A DNA stretch of 64,000 nucleotides from VRUE01 sp963788975 (GTDB taxonomy: Bacteria; Actinomycetota; Thermoleophilia; Solirubrobacterales; 70-9), in NCBI GenBank assembly GCA_963788975.1, contig CAWBIJ010000004.1, positions 806,001 to 870,000 on the forward strand, given 5' to 3'. The position numbers and the translations under genes were made by a program. This document shows, piece after piece, positions 51,883-60,743 of this stretch. Numbering within the stretch: position 1 is the stretch's first letter; the number at the start of each line of letters is the position of its first letter. Under the pieces are notes generated by a model. It worked only from the letters and a program-made list of their open reading frames with translations. It was not told the DNA's origin and did not search any database.

Positions 51883-52590
51883 ATGCCGCGGCCTTCCTCC
51901 CCTTTTATGCCCCTCCCGAGCCTCAAAACCATCAAATGGGTGACCACCGACTGCTATGGCACCCTGATCGACTGGGAGAAGGGCATCGTCGACGCCTGCA
52001 AGAAAGAGGCGGAGAAGGACGGCTTCAGCTTCGAGGAGGGCGCCTTTCTGGCCCGCTTCATGGAGGTGCAGGCGGCGATCATGGCCGGCTCTTACGAGCT
52101 CTACGCCGAGGTGCTGCGCCGCGCGATCGTCAAAGTCGCCGGCGAGATCGGCTGGGAGGTCGAGCCCTCGCGCGCCCAGTTCCTGCCTGACAGCGTCGCC
52201 CGCTGGCAGCCCTTCCGCGAGGCGAACGCGGCGATGGACCGGCTCGGCAAACGCTACGAGATCGGGATCGTCTCCAACATCGACGACAAACTGCTCGGCG
52301 TCTCGCGACGCCACCTGCGCACGGAACTGGATCTCGTCGTCACCGGCCAGCAAGTGCGCAGCTACAAGCCCGACCCGGTCCACTTCAAAGAGGCCGCGCG
52401 ACGGATCGGCGGCAAGAAAGGCTGGGTCCACATCGGCTCCGGCTACACCAACGACGTTGCCCCGCTGCTGAAAATGAACGTGCCGGTGATCTGGGTCAAC
52501 CGCCACGGCGAGAAGCTCGACGGCCGCAAAGCGCCTGCCGCGACCGTCAAAACCTTTCGCGACGCCGTCAAAAAGCTCGGCGCGTCCTGA
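51883..52590 (+). CDS. HAD-superfamily hydrolase (haloacid dehalogenase type II-like)
   Basis: 235 aa. WVTTDCYGTLIDWEKGI carries the nucleophile Asp (motif I as DxYGT, typical of the type II L-2-haloacid dehalogenase group), IGIVSNIDDKLL motif II, YKPDPVHFKEAARRIGG motif III Lys, and HIGSGYTNDVAPLLKMNVP motif IV. The helical cap lies between. Actual substrate unknown. The start may be ATG 51907 rather than 51883, since a CATAAT -10-like box overlaps the first ATG. Confidence 0.88.
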   Translation: MPRPSSPFMPLPSLKTIKWVTTDCYGTLIDWEKGIVDACKKEAEKDGFSFEEGAFLARFMEVQAAIMAGSYELYAEVLRRAIVKVAGEIGWEVEPSRAQFLPDSVARWQPFREANAAMDRLGKRYEIGIVSNIDDKLLGVSRRHLRTELDLVVTGQQVRSYKPDPVHFKEAARRIGGKKGWVHIGSGYTNDVAPLLKMNVPVIWVNRHGEKLDGRKAPAATVKTFRDAVKKLGAS

Positions 52591-52665
52591 GCCTTCTCTA
52601 GCGTTTCGCAACTTAACCGCCGGGTGACGGTTTCCGGACCTAGGCCCTCGCGGCCACAGCGACGC

Positions 52666-54453
52666 ATGTACCGACTGGAACAAAGCAGGGTGTCTCGAAG
52701 TACCCGCCTGCCGCTCGCGGCGGGCCTGCTGGCGCTGCTCTACGTCTTCTCCTTCGCCCTCCAGCCGCAGGCTGAGGCGCAGACGGAACAGCCGCCCAGC
52801 TTCGTCGTGATCCAGACCGACGACCAGACGCTCGACCAGCTTTACGCCACCTTCCGCCAGGAACCAACCCTGCAGGCGATGCCGAACACGCTGCAGCTAA
52901 TCGGGCGGCGGGGAATGACTTTCAACCGCTACTACGTCTCCTATCCCCTCTGCTGCCCCTCGCGGGTCAGCATGCTGACCGGCCGCTACGCCCACAACCA
53001 CAACGTGCGCGGCAACGTGCCGCCGAACGCCGGCTACACCGGCTTCTCCTTCCGCGGGGCGATGACCCACAACCTCGCCACCTGGCTACAGGGCGCCGGC
53101 TACCGCACCGTCCACATCGGCAAGTTCCTCAACGGCTACGGAGACGAACCGTACGACGACGGCAAAACGGTCCCACCTGGCTGGAACGCCTGGCACACGG
53201 TGATCAAGGCGGACACCAACCACTACTTCTACGGCTACACGCTCAGCAACAACGGCCTACTCGAGGGCCCCTACGGCGACTCGGGAAGCTGGGAGACGCG
53301 CGAATACGGCGTCCGCGACGATCTTGGCTGCCCCTTCGCGCCACTCAACGGGCTGCCCTGCCACTACGAGACCGACACGCTGACCAACATCGCGGCGGGG
53401 GAGCTGCTCACCACCCCACCCGAACAGCCCTTTTACCTGCAGCTCGACTACACCGCCCCCCACGGCGACTTCCGCCGCCCCGCAGGGCCCGAGCCTGCCC
53501 CCCGCCACTACGACTGGTTCAAGGGCGCGCCCTTTCCGCATAGCCGCTCGGAAGGGTTCGCCGAGGGGAACGTCAGCGACAAGCCCAGCTTCATCAAAGA
53601 AGCTCCCTACCTCTCGCTCAGGGACATCCACACCTACCGCGTCTACTACCAGAAGTCGCTCGAGTCGCTGCGCGCCATCGATGACGGCGTGAAGCTGGTG
53701 ATCGACACGCTCGGCTATCTGCAGCGCCTCCGTAACACCTACGTCATCTTCACCTCGGACAACGGCTTCTTCTACGGCGAGCACCGGCTCACCGGCGGCA
53801 AGTTCCTCGCCTACGAGCCCGCCGTGCACGTGCCTTTCCTGATCCGCGGCCCCGGCATCCGCCCCAACAGCTCGACCGGGGAGCTGACCGCCAACGTCGA
53901 CGTCGCGCCGACCATCCTCGAGCTGGCGGGGGTCGAAGCCGACAAGAGCATCGACGGCCGCTCGATGGTCCCCTTCCTCCAAGATTCCGAGCTGCGCAGC
54001 CGCCGCCCGATCCTCTTCGAGTCCTTTGTCGAGACCTCAGACGTGGAAGCGAACGCCACGCCACCACCGGAAGCTCCCGCCCCCGCCAGCGCCCGCCGCG
54101 GCACCGGCGCCACCGCCTCGATCCTGGCGCCGCCGAAGGACTACGAGGGAATCCGCCTCGGTCCCTTCAAGTACATCGCCTGGCCGAGCGGGGAGAAGGA
54201 GCTCTACGACATCAACAAAGATCCCAACGAGCTCAACAACATCGTCCGCATCCCCAACTACTTCCCCGTTCGCAACCTGCTCCACCGCGAGATGCGCAGG
54301 CTCGAGAGCTGCATCGGCAGGGAATGCCAGGAAGTCGGGCCAAAAGTCCCGCTGACGCGCAAGGAACGCCAGGCGCAGATCCGCCAGGAAAAGCAGGAAC
54401 GGCGCGAAAAACAGCGCGAAGAACGGGAAAAACGGCAGGAAAAAAACCGCTAG
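52666..54453 (+). CDS. Secreted sulfatase
   Basis: 595 aa. Signal peptide (LPLAAGLLALLYVFSFALQPQAEA), then VVIQTDDQTLDQLY (metal-binding DD) and CCPSRVSMLTGRYAHNH, where Cys96 of CxPSR would be converted to formylglycine. HIGKFLNGYG and FTSDNGFFYGEHRLTGGK complete the active site. The C-terminal roughly 40 residues are almost all K/R/E/Q (coiled-coil-like tail), unusual for the family. Probably hydrolyses sulfate esters outside the cell; no formylglycine-generating enzyme is in the window. ATG 52666 is chosen. Confidence 0.9.
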   Translation: MYRLEQSRVSRSTRLPLAAGLLALLYVFSFALQPQAEAQTEQPPSFVVIQTDDQTLDQLYATFRQEPTLQAMPNTLQLIGRRGMTFNRYYVSYPLCCPSRVSMLTGRYAHNHNVRGNVPPNAGYTGFSFRGAMTHNLATWLQGAGYRTVHIGKFLNGYGDEPYDDGKTVPPGWNAWHTVIKADTNHYFYGYTLSNNGLLEGPYGDSGSWETREYGVRDDLGCPFAPLNGLPCHYETDTLTNIAAGELLTTPPEQPFYLQLDYTAPHGDFRRPAGPEPAPRHYDWFKGAPFPHSRSEGFAEGNVSDKPSFIKEAPYLSLRDIHTYRVYYQKSLESLRAIDDGVKLVIDTLGYLQRLRNTYVIFTSDNGFFYGEHRLTGGKFLAYEPAVHVPFLIRGPGIRPNSSTGELTANVDVAPTILELAGVEADKSIDGRSMVPFLQDSELRSRRPILFESFVETSDVEANATPPPEAPAPASARRGTGATASILAPPKDYEGIRLGPFKYIAWPSGEKELYDINKDPNELNNIVRIPNYFPVRNLLHREMRRLESCIGRECQEVGPKVPLTRKERQAQIRQEKQERREKQREEREKRQEKNR

Positions 54454-54471
54454 AGGAGAGCCGGCGGGCGG

Positions 54472-56232
54472 CTACTCGATGACCGCGAGGACGTCGCCGC
54501 TGGAGACGGCAGCGCCCTCGGCAACCTTCAGCGAGGTCACCTTGCCGGCGCGGTGGGCGGCGATCTCGTTCTCCATCTTCATCGCCTCGATCACGCAGAT
54601 CAGGTCGCCCTCGGCGACCTCGGCGCCCTCCTCCACCGCCACCTTGAGCACGGTGCCCTGCAACGGCGAGGGGAGCGACTCACTGGAGGCGCTGGCAGCG
54701 GCGCCGGACTTGCGCTCGCGCTTGGGCGGGCGCTTGCCCCCCGCGGCCGGAGCGGCGGCGCCCGCGGCGGCCTCGCCGATCACCTTGACGTCGAAGACCT
54801 TGCCGGCGACCTCGACCTTGTAGTCGCGGGCGACCAGCTCGGGGGAGTCCTCGCCCTCGGCGGGAACGGCCGCAGCCTCTGGCGCGGTCGACTTCAGCCA
54901 CTCGCGATCCTCCATCAGGTCGCGGCAGGTCTCGCCCTTGGCCCATTGCTCGGTGGCCAGGATCGCGCTGTGGAAAGGGATCAGCGTTGTCAGACCGCCG
55001 ACCTCGTACTCGCCCAGCGCTCGCAGCATCCGCCGCGTCGCGTGCTCGCGATCGACGTCCCAGACGATCAGCTTGGCGACCATCGGGTCGTACATCGGCG
55101 TCACCTCGGAGCCCGCTTCGACCCCGGAGTCGACCCGCACGCCGGGACCGGCCGGCTCGCGGTAGCTGGTGATCGCGCCCGGCGCCGGGGCGAACTTCTT
55201 GTGCGCCGCCTCGGCATTGATCCGGCACTCGATCGCGTGGCCGCGCAGCTCGACCTCGTCCTGGGAGATCGAGAGCTCCTCGCCGGCGGCGACCAGCACC
55301 TGCTCGCGGACGATGTCGACGCCGGTGACCATCTCGGTCACGCAGTGCTCGACCTGGACCCGCGTATTCATCTCGAGGAAGAAGTACTCGTCGCCTACCT
55401 GCATCCCCTCGACCGTGCCGGCGCCGCGGTAGCCGACTGCGGCAGCCGCATCGGTGGCGATCTTGCCGATCCGCTCGCGCATCTCCTCGTCGACCTGCGG
55501 ACCGGGCGCCTCCTCGATCACCTTCTGGTGGCGGCGCTGGATCGAGCAGTCGCGCTCGCCGAGGTGGATCACGTTGCCGTGCGAGTCGGCGAGTACCTGG
55601 ACCTCGACGTGGCGAGGGTCCTCCAGGTAGCGCTCGACGTAGACGCGGTCGTCGGAGAAGAACTTCTCGCCTTCGCGGGCAGCTCCCTCGAACGCCTCCT
55701 CGAGCTCGTTAGCGCTCAGCGCCACGCGAAAGCCCTTGCCGCCACCGCCGCCCGCTGCCTTGCAGGCGACCGGGTAGCCGGCCTCCTCGGCCTGCTTCTT
55801 CGCAGCCGCCAAGTCCGCGGCCGGCTCAGTCGCCCCGGGGACGATCGGCACACCCGCCTCGGCCATGATCTCGCGCGCCCGGGTCTTGGAGCCCATAGCT
55901 TCGATCGCCTCCGCCGGCGGGCCGATGAAGACGATGTCGGCCTCGGCACAGGCCTTGGCGAAGTCGGCGTTCTCGGCCAGGAAGCCGTACCCGGGATGGA
56001 TCGCCTCGGCACCGGCTTCCTTGGCGGTCTCGATGATCTTCGGGATGTTCAGATAGCTCTCAGCGGGGACCGCCGGGCCGATCAAAAAAGCCTCGTCGGC
56101 CTCGCGCACATGCGGCGCGTCCCGATCGATCTCCGAGTAGACGGCGACTGAGCCGATCCCCATCTCCTTCAGCGTGCGGGCGACGCGGATCGAGATCTCG
56201 CCGCGGTTGGCTATCAGCACCTTGGTGAACAC
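54472..56232 (-). CDS. Acyl-CoA carboxylase alpha chain (biotin carboxylase + biotin carboxyl carrier)
   Basis: 586 aa. The biotin carboxylase part begins FTKVLIANRGEISIRVARTLKEMG and has KAAGGGGGKGFRVA, RDCSIQRRHQKVIEEAPGP, EMNTRVQVEHCVTEMVTG. A Pro/Ala linker leads to a BCCP domain with EAMKMENEIAAHRAG, the biotinylated Lys. This AccA3/PccA-like fusion is standard in actinobacteria and carboxylates acetyl- or propionyl-CoA with a separate beta subunit, absent here. Confidence 0.96.
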   Translation of the reverse strand: MFTKVLIANRGEISIRVARTLKEMGIGSVAVYSEIDRDAPHVREADEAFLIGPAVPAESYLNIPKIIETAKEAGAEAIHPGYGFLAENADFAKACAEADIVFIGPPAEAIEAMGSKTRAREIMAEAGVPIVPGATEPAADLAAAKKQAEEAGYPVACKAAGGGGGKGFRVALSANELEEAFEGAAREGEKFFSDDRVYVERYLEDPRHVEVQVLADSHGNVIHLGERDCSIQRRHQKVIEEAPGPQVDEEMRERIGKIATDAAAAVGYRGAGTVEGMQVGDEYFFLEMNTRVQVEHCVTEMVTGVDIVREQVLVAAGEELSISQDEVELRGHAIECRINAEAAHKKFAPAPGAITSYREPAGPGVRVDSGVEAGSEVTPMYDPMVAKLIVWDVDREHATRRMLRALGEYEVGGLTTLIPFHSAILATEQWAKGETCRDLMEDREWLKSTAPEAAAVPAEGEDSPELVARDYKVEVAGKVFDVKVIGEAAAGAAAPAAGGKRPPKRERKSGAAASASSESLPSPLQGTVLKVAVEEGAEVAEGDLICVIEAMKMENEIAAHRAGKVTSLKVAEGAAVSSGDVLAVIE

Positions 56233-56257
56233 GGCGGCGCAGTCTATTCAGGCGAAA

Positions 56258-56355
56258 GGCGGGGCGATGGGGGACGCCCCGCCCGGACAAGTGCCGCGCT
56301 AATTAGCGCGGCACTTTGAGTATCCGCCCGTTCGGGGCATCCCCATCGCCCCGCC
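56258..56355. repeat. Nested palindromic element, copy 2 (intergenic)
   Basis: Outer arms at 56258-56281 and 56333-56355 are inverted copies (15 + 6 matching bases around a small bulge). The inner core holds a perfect 28-bp palindrome (56289-56316), AAGTGCCGCGCTAA and its complement, flanked by CCGGAC and TGAGTATCCGCC. The core equals that of copy 1 in reverse; only the inner loop pairs and the outer arms differ. Lies between the carboxylase start and the PHP gene. Confidence 0.85.
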
Positions 56356-56416
56356 AGCCGACCGGTTGGCTCGTGCCGCCATCGCCCTCTCGCCGCAGCG
56401 AATAGGGTCCCGCTCC

Positions 56417-57224
56417 GTGATCGAGCTGCAGAGCCATTCGACCGTCTCCGACGGGCAGCTGGCGCCGGCTGAGGTCGTGGCGAAGGCATGGGAAGCGGGC
56501 GTCACGACGCTGGCGCTGACCGACCATGATGCGATTGCTGGGGTTGCTGAGGCGGAGGATGCGGCGAAGCGGTTGGGGATTGAGCTGGTGCCGGCGATCG
56601 AGATGTCCTGCGTGCACGAGTACGCGGAAGATCTTCATATCTGCGGGTATTGGGTCGACCTGGGCAAGATCGCCGGGGCCTGCGAGAAAGCGCAGCACGA
56701 GCGGGTTACGCGGGCCGGCGAGATCGTCGAGCGGCTGCGGAAATGGGGGTTCGACCTCCATCTCGAGGACGCCGTCCGCGAGGCCGGCGACGCGCTCTCT
56801 ATCGGCCGGCCCCATATCGCTCGCGCCGCCGGCGCCGAAGGCGACCTCGGGCCCTTCTTCGAGGAGTACCTGGTGCCCGGCGCCAAGGCCTTCGTGCCGC
56901 GCCGCTGGCCCACCGCCGCGCAGGCGATCGAGCTGATCCACGACGCCGGCGGCGTCGCCGTGATCGCTCACCCCTACTGGGACATCAGAAGCGCCCGACG
57001 AGGTCGACGACTTGATCCGCTCCCTGGAGGCCGATGGCGTCGAGACCTTCTACCCGACCCACAGCAAGGAGCAGACCGCACACCTGCTGGAGCTCTGCGC
57101 GGAGCTGAGCCTGGTCCCCACGGCCTCCTCCGACTACCACGGCCCGACGCACAAGACCTTCTCCAGCTTCGGCGCCTACGAGACGTACGGGCTCGGCGAG
57201 CCGCAGGTCCCCCCTCGTCCCTAG
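56417..57224 (+). CDS. PHP-domain phosphoesterase (RNase AM/YciV-like), one frameshift
   Basis: GTG 56417 opens VIELQSHSTVSDGQLAPAEVV, the PHP metal motif (HSTxSDG), followed by LALTDHDAIAGV and IEMSCVHE. Up to HPYWDI the sense is in one frame. From about 56985 it passes to another, where SEAPDEVDDLIRSLEADGVE, PTHSKEQTAHLLELCAEL and SSDYHGPTHK complete the domain and end at 57224. Together it is a normal roughly 270-aa PHP protein (3',5'-nucleotide bisphosphatase/5'-3' exonuclease family). The break is probably a sequence error. Confidence 0.8.
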
Positions 57225-57229
57225 ATCTA

Positions 57230-57243
57230 TTAGGGTGCCCTAA
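57230..57243 (+). promoter_or_regulatory. DtxR/IdeR-like operator 1
   Basis: TTAGGGTGCCCTAA: inverted half-sites TTAGGG and CCCTAA with a 2-base spacer, ending 2 bases before the GTG start of the DUF2470 gene and overlapping a TATTAG -10-like box. The TTAGG half-site is the core of known DtxR/IdeR boxes, though the spacing is shorter. Confidence 0.7.
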
Positions 57244-57245
57244 CC

Positions 57246-57536
57246 GTGAAGTCCGGAGACCCGGTCAGCGAAGGCGCCGCGGGCGCGATCGAGCACCTGA
57301 ACGAGGACCATGACAACGCGCTGCTCGATATGGCGCGTGCGATCGGTGGTTGTCCTGAGGCGACGGCGGCGCGGTGCGTCGATGCTGATCGCACGGGCCT
57401 CGACCTGATCGCCGAGACGCCAGACGGCGAGGTCAGCGTGCGGGTGCCGTATGACGAGCCGATCGAGGGGCCCGAGGGGCTGCGCAAGGCGACAGTCAAG
57501 CTCGCCCGCCGCGCCAGGGGCGAGCTGGCCTCGTAG
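57246..57536 (+). CDS. DUF2470 protein, HugZ C-terminal-domain-like (haem/iron use)
   Basis: 96 aa. AGAIEHLNEDHDNALLDMARAIGG, then ARCVDADRTGLDLIAETPDGEVSVRVPYDEPI match the DUF2470 fold, which is the C-terminal domain of HugZ-type haem-degrading proteins and also occurs alone. It may bind haem or iron. The GTG start lies 2 bases behind a DtxR-like box, with no Shine-Dalgarno, so the mRNA is probably leaderless. First gene of the haem locus. Confidence 0.82.
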   Translation: MKSGDPVSEGAAGAIEHLNEDHDNALLDMARAIGGCPEATAARCVDADRTGLDLIAETPDGEVSVRVPYDEPIEGPEGLRKATVKLARRARGELAS

Positions 57537-57547
57537 ATCTTTGGCTA

Positions 57548-57581
57548 CCCTAATTAGGTCAACCTAATTAGGGTGCCCTAA
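57548..57581 (+). promoter_or_regulatory. Tandem DtxR/IdeR-like operators 2 and 3
   Basis: Continuous half-sites CCCTAA, TTAGGT, CA, ACCTAA, TTAGGG, TG, CCCTAA. They form TTAGGTCAACCTAA (57554-57567) and TTAGGGTGCCCTAA (57568-57581), with an extra half-site to the left. The array lies 49 bases before the haem oxygenase TTG. Dense repetition suggests co-operative binding and strong iron control. Confidence 0.75.
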
Positions 57582-57630
57582 ACGACGCTGGCTGAATCGT
57601 CCCGGGCGCCCTCTCGAAAGGAGCGGGGCC

Positions 57631-57936
57631 TTGGTAACGGTGATGAATGTGGTGCAGGTGCACGAGGAGCGGCGGGAGGCATTCGAGCGGGCCTTCCTCG
57701 AGCGCGAGAGCCACGTCCACAAGGCCGAGGGCTTCGTCGGCTTCGAGCTGCTGCGTCGCGAGGGCGAGGGCGCCGGCGAGTACGTCGTCCTCAGCCGCTG
57801 GGAGAGCGACGAGGCGTTCAAGGGCTGGGTCAACAGCGACTTCTTCAAGATGAGCCACCGCCACGCCGACGGCGAGCTCGCCCACGGCAGCGAGGTGCGC
57901 CACTACACGGTGATCGACGCCAAGGTCCCCGCATAG
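57631..57936 (+). CDS. IsdG/MhuD-type haem-degrading monooxygenase
   Basis: 101 aa ABM-fold protein, TTG start behind AAAGGAG. MVTVMNVVQVHEERREAFERAF, GFVGFELLRREGEG and YVVLSRWESDEAFKGWVNSDFF match the IsdG/HmoB/MhuD family. Asn6, Trp66 and His76 fall at the positions of the catalytic Asn, Trp and haem-ligand His of IsdG and MhuD. It should open haem in the cytosol to release iron. It begins the operon for the haem ABC importer, 2 bases before the next gene, under the strongest operator cluster. Confidence 0.88.
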   Translation: MVTVMNVVQVHEERREAFERAFLERESHVHKAEGFVGFELLRREGEGAGEYVVLSRWESDEAFKGWVNSDFFKMSHRHADGELAHGSEVRHYTVIDAKVPA

Positions 57937-57938
57937 CG

Positions 57939-58827
57939 ATGGGGCGCTTTATTCGGCGTATGCGCGGACAAGGCGCCCCGCTGGCGGCGCTGCTCGTCGC
58001 GCTGCTCTGCCTGCCCGCCGCCGCGCCGGCAGCGCAGGCAGCGCCGCCGAAGCGGATCGTCGCGCTGACCCCCTTCGGCGCCAACACGCTGATCAAGCTC
58101 GGCGTCGAGCCGGTCGGCATCGGGCAGACCCTCGGCGGCCAGGAACGCTTCTCGCCGAAGCTCGAGGACGTCGAGGTCCTCCCCCTCTCCCATCCGAACG
58201 GGCCCAACCTCGAGCAGCTCGCCGCGCTCGACCCAGACCTGGTTCTCTCCTCGCCGACCTGGGCGAAGGGGAACGACTCGATGGGCGACCTCGGCATTCG
58301 CGTCCTCGTCCGCGAGCCGCGCAACGTCAACGCCTCGTTCGCCCAGACGCTGGCGATCGGCGGCCTGGTCGGCAAGCGCTCGCAGGCCGAGCGGCTGGTC
58401 AAAGCGATGAAGAAAGATGTCGACGAAAGCGCGGCGGGGAATCGAGCGGCGCCCGACGGTGATGCTGATCCTCGGCGTCGGCCGCACCCCCTTCACCTTC
58501 CTGCCCAACAGCTGGGGAGGCGACATCGTGACCAAGGCCGGCGGGCGCCTGCTGACCGGCGGGGTCGAGTCGAGCTCCGGCTTCGAGCGGATCTCCGACG
58601 AGGTCGTGGTCGCCGAAGATCCCGACGTGATCGTCGCCGTCCCCCACGCCAACGAGGACGACATCCCCAGCCTCACCGAGTACCTGCGGACCAACCCCGC
58701 CTGGGCGACTACCTCGGCGGTGCGCAACGGCCGCATCTACATCTCGGTCGACAACTCGTTGCTGCAGGCCGGCACCGACGTCGCCCGCACGATCCGCAAG
58801 GTTCGTCGCGTCTACCTCGAGAACTGA
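57939..58827 (+). CDS. hmuT: Haem/corrinoid-type ABC transporter substrate-binding protein (HmuT-like), one frameshift
   Basis: Signal peptide (APLAALLVALLCLPAAAPAAQA) and helical-backbone SBP: KRIVALTPFGANTLIKLGVEPVGIGQT, LEQLAALDPDLVLSS. Near 58430 the frame changes, in a GGGG run. The second frame gives IERRPTVMLILGVGRTPFTF, VTKAGGRLLTGG and DVARTIRKVRRVYLEN and stops at 58827. With one base corrected it is a normal roughly 295-aa cluster-A SBP (BtuF/HmuT/FepB type). It lacks a clear lipobox. Position between a haem oxygenase and an FecCD permease supports haem. Confidence 0.82.
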
Positions 58828-58833
58828 GCGTCC

Positions 58834-59817
58834 TTGGCCCGCCGCACCCTCGTCTTCGCGGCGCTGCTCGTCGCGCTCGCAGCGGCGGTCGTCGCCTCGC
58901 TGGCGCTGGGCGCGGTCAAGGTCCCCTTCTCCGAGGTGATCGACGTGCTGCTCGGCAACGGCAGCGGCGGGCCCAGCCAGCAGATCGTCGAGACCCTGCG
59001 GCTGCCACGCACGGTCGAGGCGCTCGTCGTCGGCGCGGCGCTCGGCATCGCCGGGGCGATCCTGCAGGGAGCGCTCGCCAACCCGCTGGCCTCGCCCGAT
59101 GTGATCGGGGTCACCGGCGGGGCCGGCTTCGGCGCGATCCTGATCATCATCGCCTTCCCCGGCTCGATCGCGCTGCTGCCGGTCGGCGCCCTCTTCTTCG
59201 GCCTGCTCGCCGCAGCGCTGGTCTTCGCCTTCGCCTGGTCGGGCGCCAACCGCGGCAGCGTCGGCAAGGTGATCCTCGCCGGGATCGCCATCCTCTCCCT
59301 CTTCACCGCCGCGACCACCGGCCTGCTCGCCGCCTACCCGGAGCGAGCGCCCTCCGCGATCTTCTTCATCGCCGGCGGCCTCACCTCCAGCGGCTGGGAC
59401 GAGCTGCAGACGATCTGGCCCTACTTCGCCGCCGGCTTCGCCTGCGCCCTGCTGCTGATCCGGCCGCTCGACCGGCTGGCTCTGGGCGACGACGTCGCCG
59501 CCTCGCTCGGCTCGCGCCCGCACCTGGTCCGGCTCGGCGCCGCGGTCTCCGCCGCGCTCCTGGCTGCTGCCTCCGCCGCGATCGCCGGCCTGCTCGGCTT
59601 CCTCGGCCTGGTCGTGCCGCACGTGGTGCGGATGGCCGGCGGCACCTCGAGCCACACCTTCGTCGTCCCTGCCTCGGCGATCGGCGGCGCCGCCCTGCTG
59701 GCGGCAGGGGACACCCTGGCGCGGACGCTGCGGGCGCCGATCGAGATGCCGGTCGGGCCCTTCATGGTCGTGCTCGGCGTGCCGCTCTTCCTCTGGCTGC
59801 TGCGAAAGGCGGTGTGA
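58834..59817 (+). CDS. hmuU: FecCD-family haem/iron ABC permease (HmuU-like)
   Basis: 327 aa with about 9-10 TM segments. LRLPRTVEALVVGAALGIAGAILQGALANPLASPDVIGVTGGAGFGA is the FecCD/BtuC signature, and GLLGFLGLVVPHVVRMAGG carries the coupling region. TTG start. Its stop overlaps the ATPase start (TGATG). Confidence 0.93.
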   Translation: MARRTLVFAALLVALAAAVVASLALGAVKVPFSEVIDVLLGNGSGGPSQQIVETLRLPRTVEALVVGAALGIAGAILQGALANPLASPDVIGVTGGAGFGAILIIIAFPGSIALLPVGALFFGLLAAALVFAFAWSGANRGSVGKVILAGIAILSLFTAATTGLLAAYPERAPSAIFFIAGGLTSSGWDELQTIWPYFAAGFACALLLIRPLDRLALGDDVAASLGSRPHLVRLGAAVSAALLAAASAAIAGLLGFLGLVVPHVVRMAGGTSSHTFVVPASAIGGAALLAAGDTLARTLRAPIEMPVGPFMVVLGVPLFLWLLRKAV

Positions 59818-60629
59818 TGGAGGCTGCCGCTCAGCTGGCCGCGCCGCCGCTGGAGGCTCGGGGCGTCGAGGTCGAGGTCGGCGGCGTGCCGATCCTGCGC
59901 GGCGCGGACCTGCGCCTCGATCACGGCCGGCTCGTCGCCATCGTCGGGCCCAACGGCGCCGGCAAGTCGACGCTGGTTCGCGCGATCTCGGGACTGCAGG
60001 GGACCTGTGGCGGCGCCGTCCACTGGTCCGGCCGCGAGATCGGCGAGATGCGGGGGCGCGACCTCGCCCGGGTACGCGCCTTCGTCCCACAACGAATGCC
60101 GGTGCCGGCGGGGGTCAGCGTGCGGGAAGCGGTGACGATCGGCCGCTCCTCCCACCTGCGCCCGCTGCGCCGCCTCACCGGCGCCGATCGCGACGCGATC
60201 GGCGGGGCGATGGGGCGCGCCGGCGTCACCCGCTTCGCCGAGCGAGCGCTGACCACCCTCTCGGGCGGCGAGCTGCAGCGGGTCCAGATCGCGATCGGCC
60301 TCGCCCAGGAAGCGCCGGTCCTGATCGCCGACGAGCCGACCTCGCAGCTCGACCTCGGCGCCACGGTCGGCGTCGCGACCCTGCTCAGGCGGCTGGTCGA
60401 CGACGGACTGACCGTGCTGCTGGTCGTCCACGACCTGGCGCTGGCGGCGGCCGTTGCCGACACCGCCGTGGTCGTCTCCAAGGGGCGCACGGTCGCTGCG
60501 GGAAAGCCGGCCGAGGTGCTCGACGCAAGCCGTCTCGCCAAGGTCTGGGGGGCAGACGCGCAGCTGACCGAGCACGACGGTCGAACCGCGCTGCACGTCG
60601 CTTGGGTGGCCTCGGACCAAGGGTGTTAG
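59817..60629 (+). CDS. hmuV: Haem/iron ABC transporter ATPase (HmuV-like)
   Basis: 270 aa. Walker A VGPNGAGKSTLVRAISGL, signature LTTLSGGELQRVQIAIGLA, Walker B VLIADEPTSQLDLG, then VVHDLALAAAVADTAVVVSKG. Completes the importer with HmuT and HmuU. A DtxR-like box overlaps its stop codon. Confidence 0.94.
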   Translation: MEAAAQLAAPPLEARGVEVEVGGVPILRGADLRLDHGRLVAIVGPNGAGKSTLVRAISGLQGTCGGAVHWSGREIGEMRGRDLARVRAFVPQRMPVPAGVSVREAVTIGRSSHLRPLRRLTGADRDAIGGAMGRAGVTRFAERALTTLSGGELQRVQIAIGLAQEAPVLIADEPTSQLDLGATVGVATLLRRLVDDGLTVLLVVHDLALAAAVADTAVVVSKGRTVAAGKPAEVLDASRLAKVWGADAQLTEHDGRTALHVAWVASDQGC

Positions 60630-60639
60630 GGCACCCTAA
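60626..60639 (+). promoter_or_regulatory. DtxR/IdeR-like operator 4
   Basis: TTAGGGCACCCTAA, the reverse complement of operator 1, overlapping the hmuV stop. It is one of a pair flanking a short AT-rich stretch that probably holds the htaA promoter. Confidence 0.72.
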
Positions 60640-60664
60640 TCCCGACTATGTTAGTTTGAATTTC

Positions 60665-60678
60665 TTAGGGTGCCCTAA
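60665..60678 (+). promoter_or_regulatory. DtxR/IdeR-like operator 5
   Basis: TTAGGGTGCCCTAA, 25 bases after operator 4 and 65 bases before the first htaA gene. The two boxes bracket TATGTT-like -10 sequence. Confidence 0.72.
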
Positions 60679-60743
60679 TCAAAGGGGCCGGACACAAACA
60701 GCGCGCCCGAGCGCGCAGGACAGGCAAGGAGGCGCCTGAACAG

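Noticed and set aside
54553..56151. 532-codon plus-strand ORF
   Set aside because: Antisense of the biotin carboxylase; no domain.
57230..60678. Fur box interpretation of the TTAGGG..CCCTAA sites
   Set aside because: They do not resemble GATAAT-type Fur hexamers; the TTAGG half-site fits the DtxR/IdeR family better, although the regulator is not in the window.
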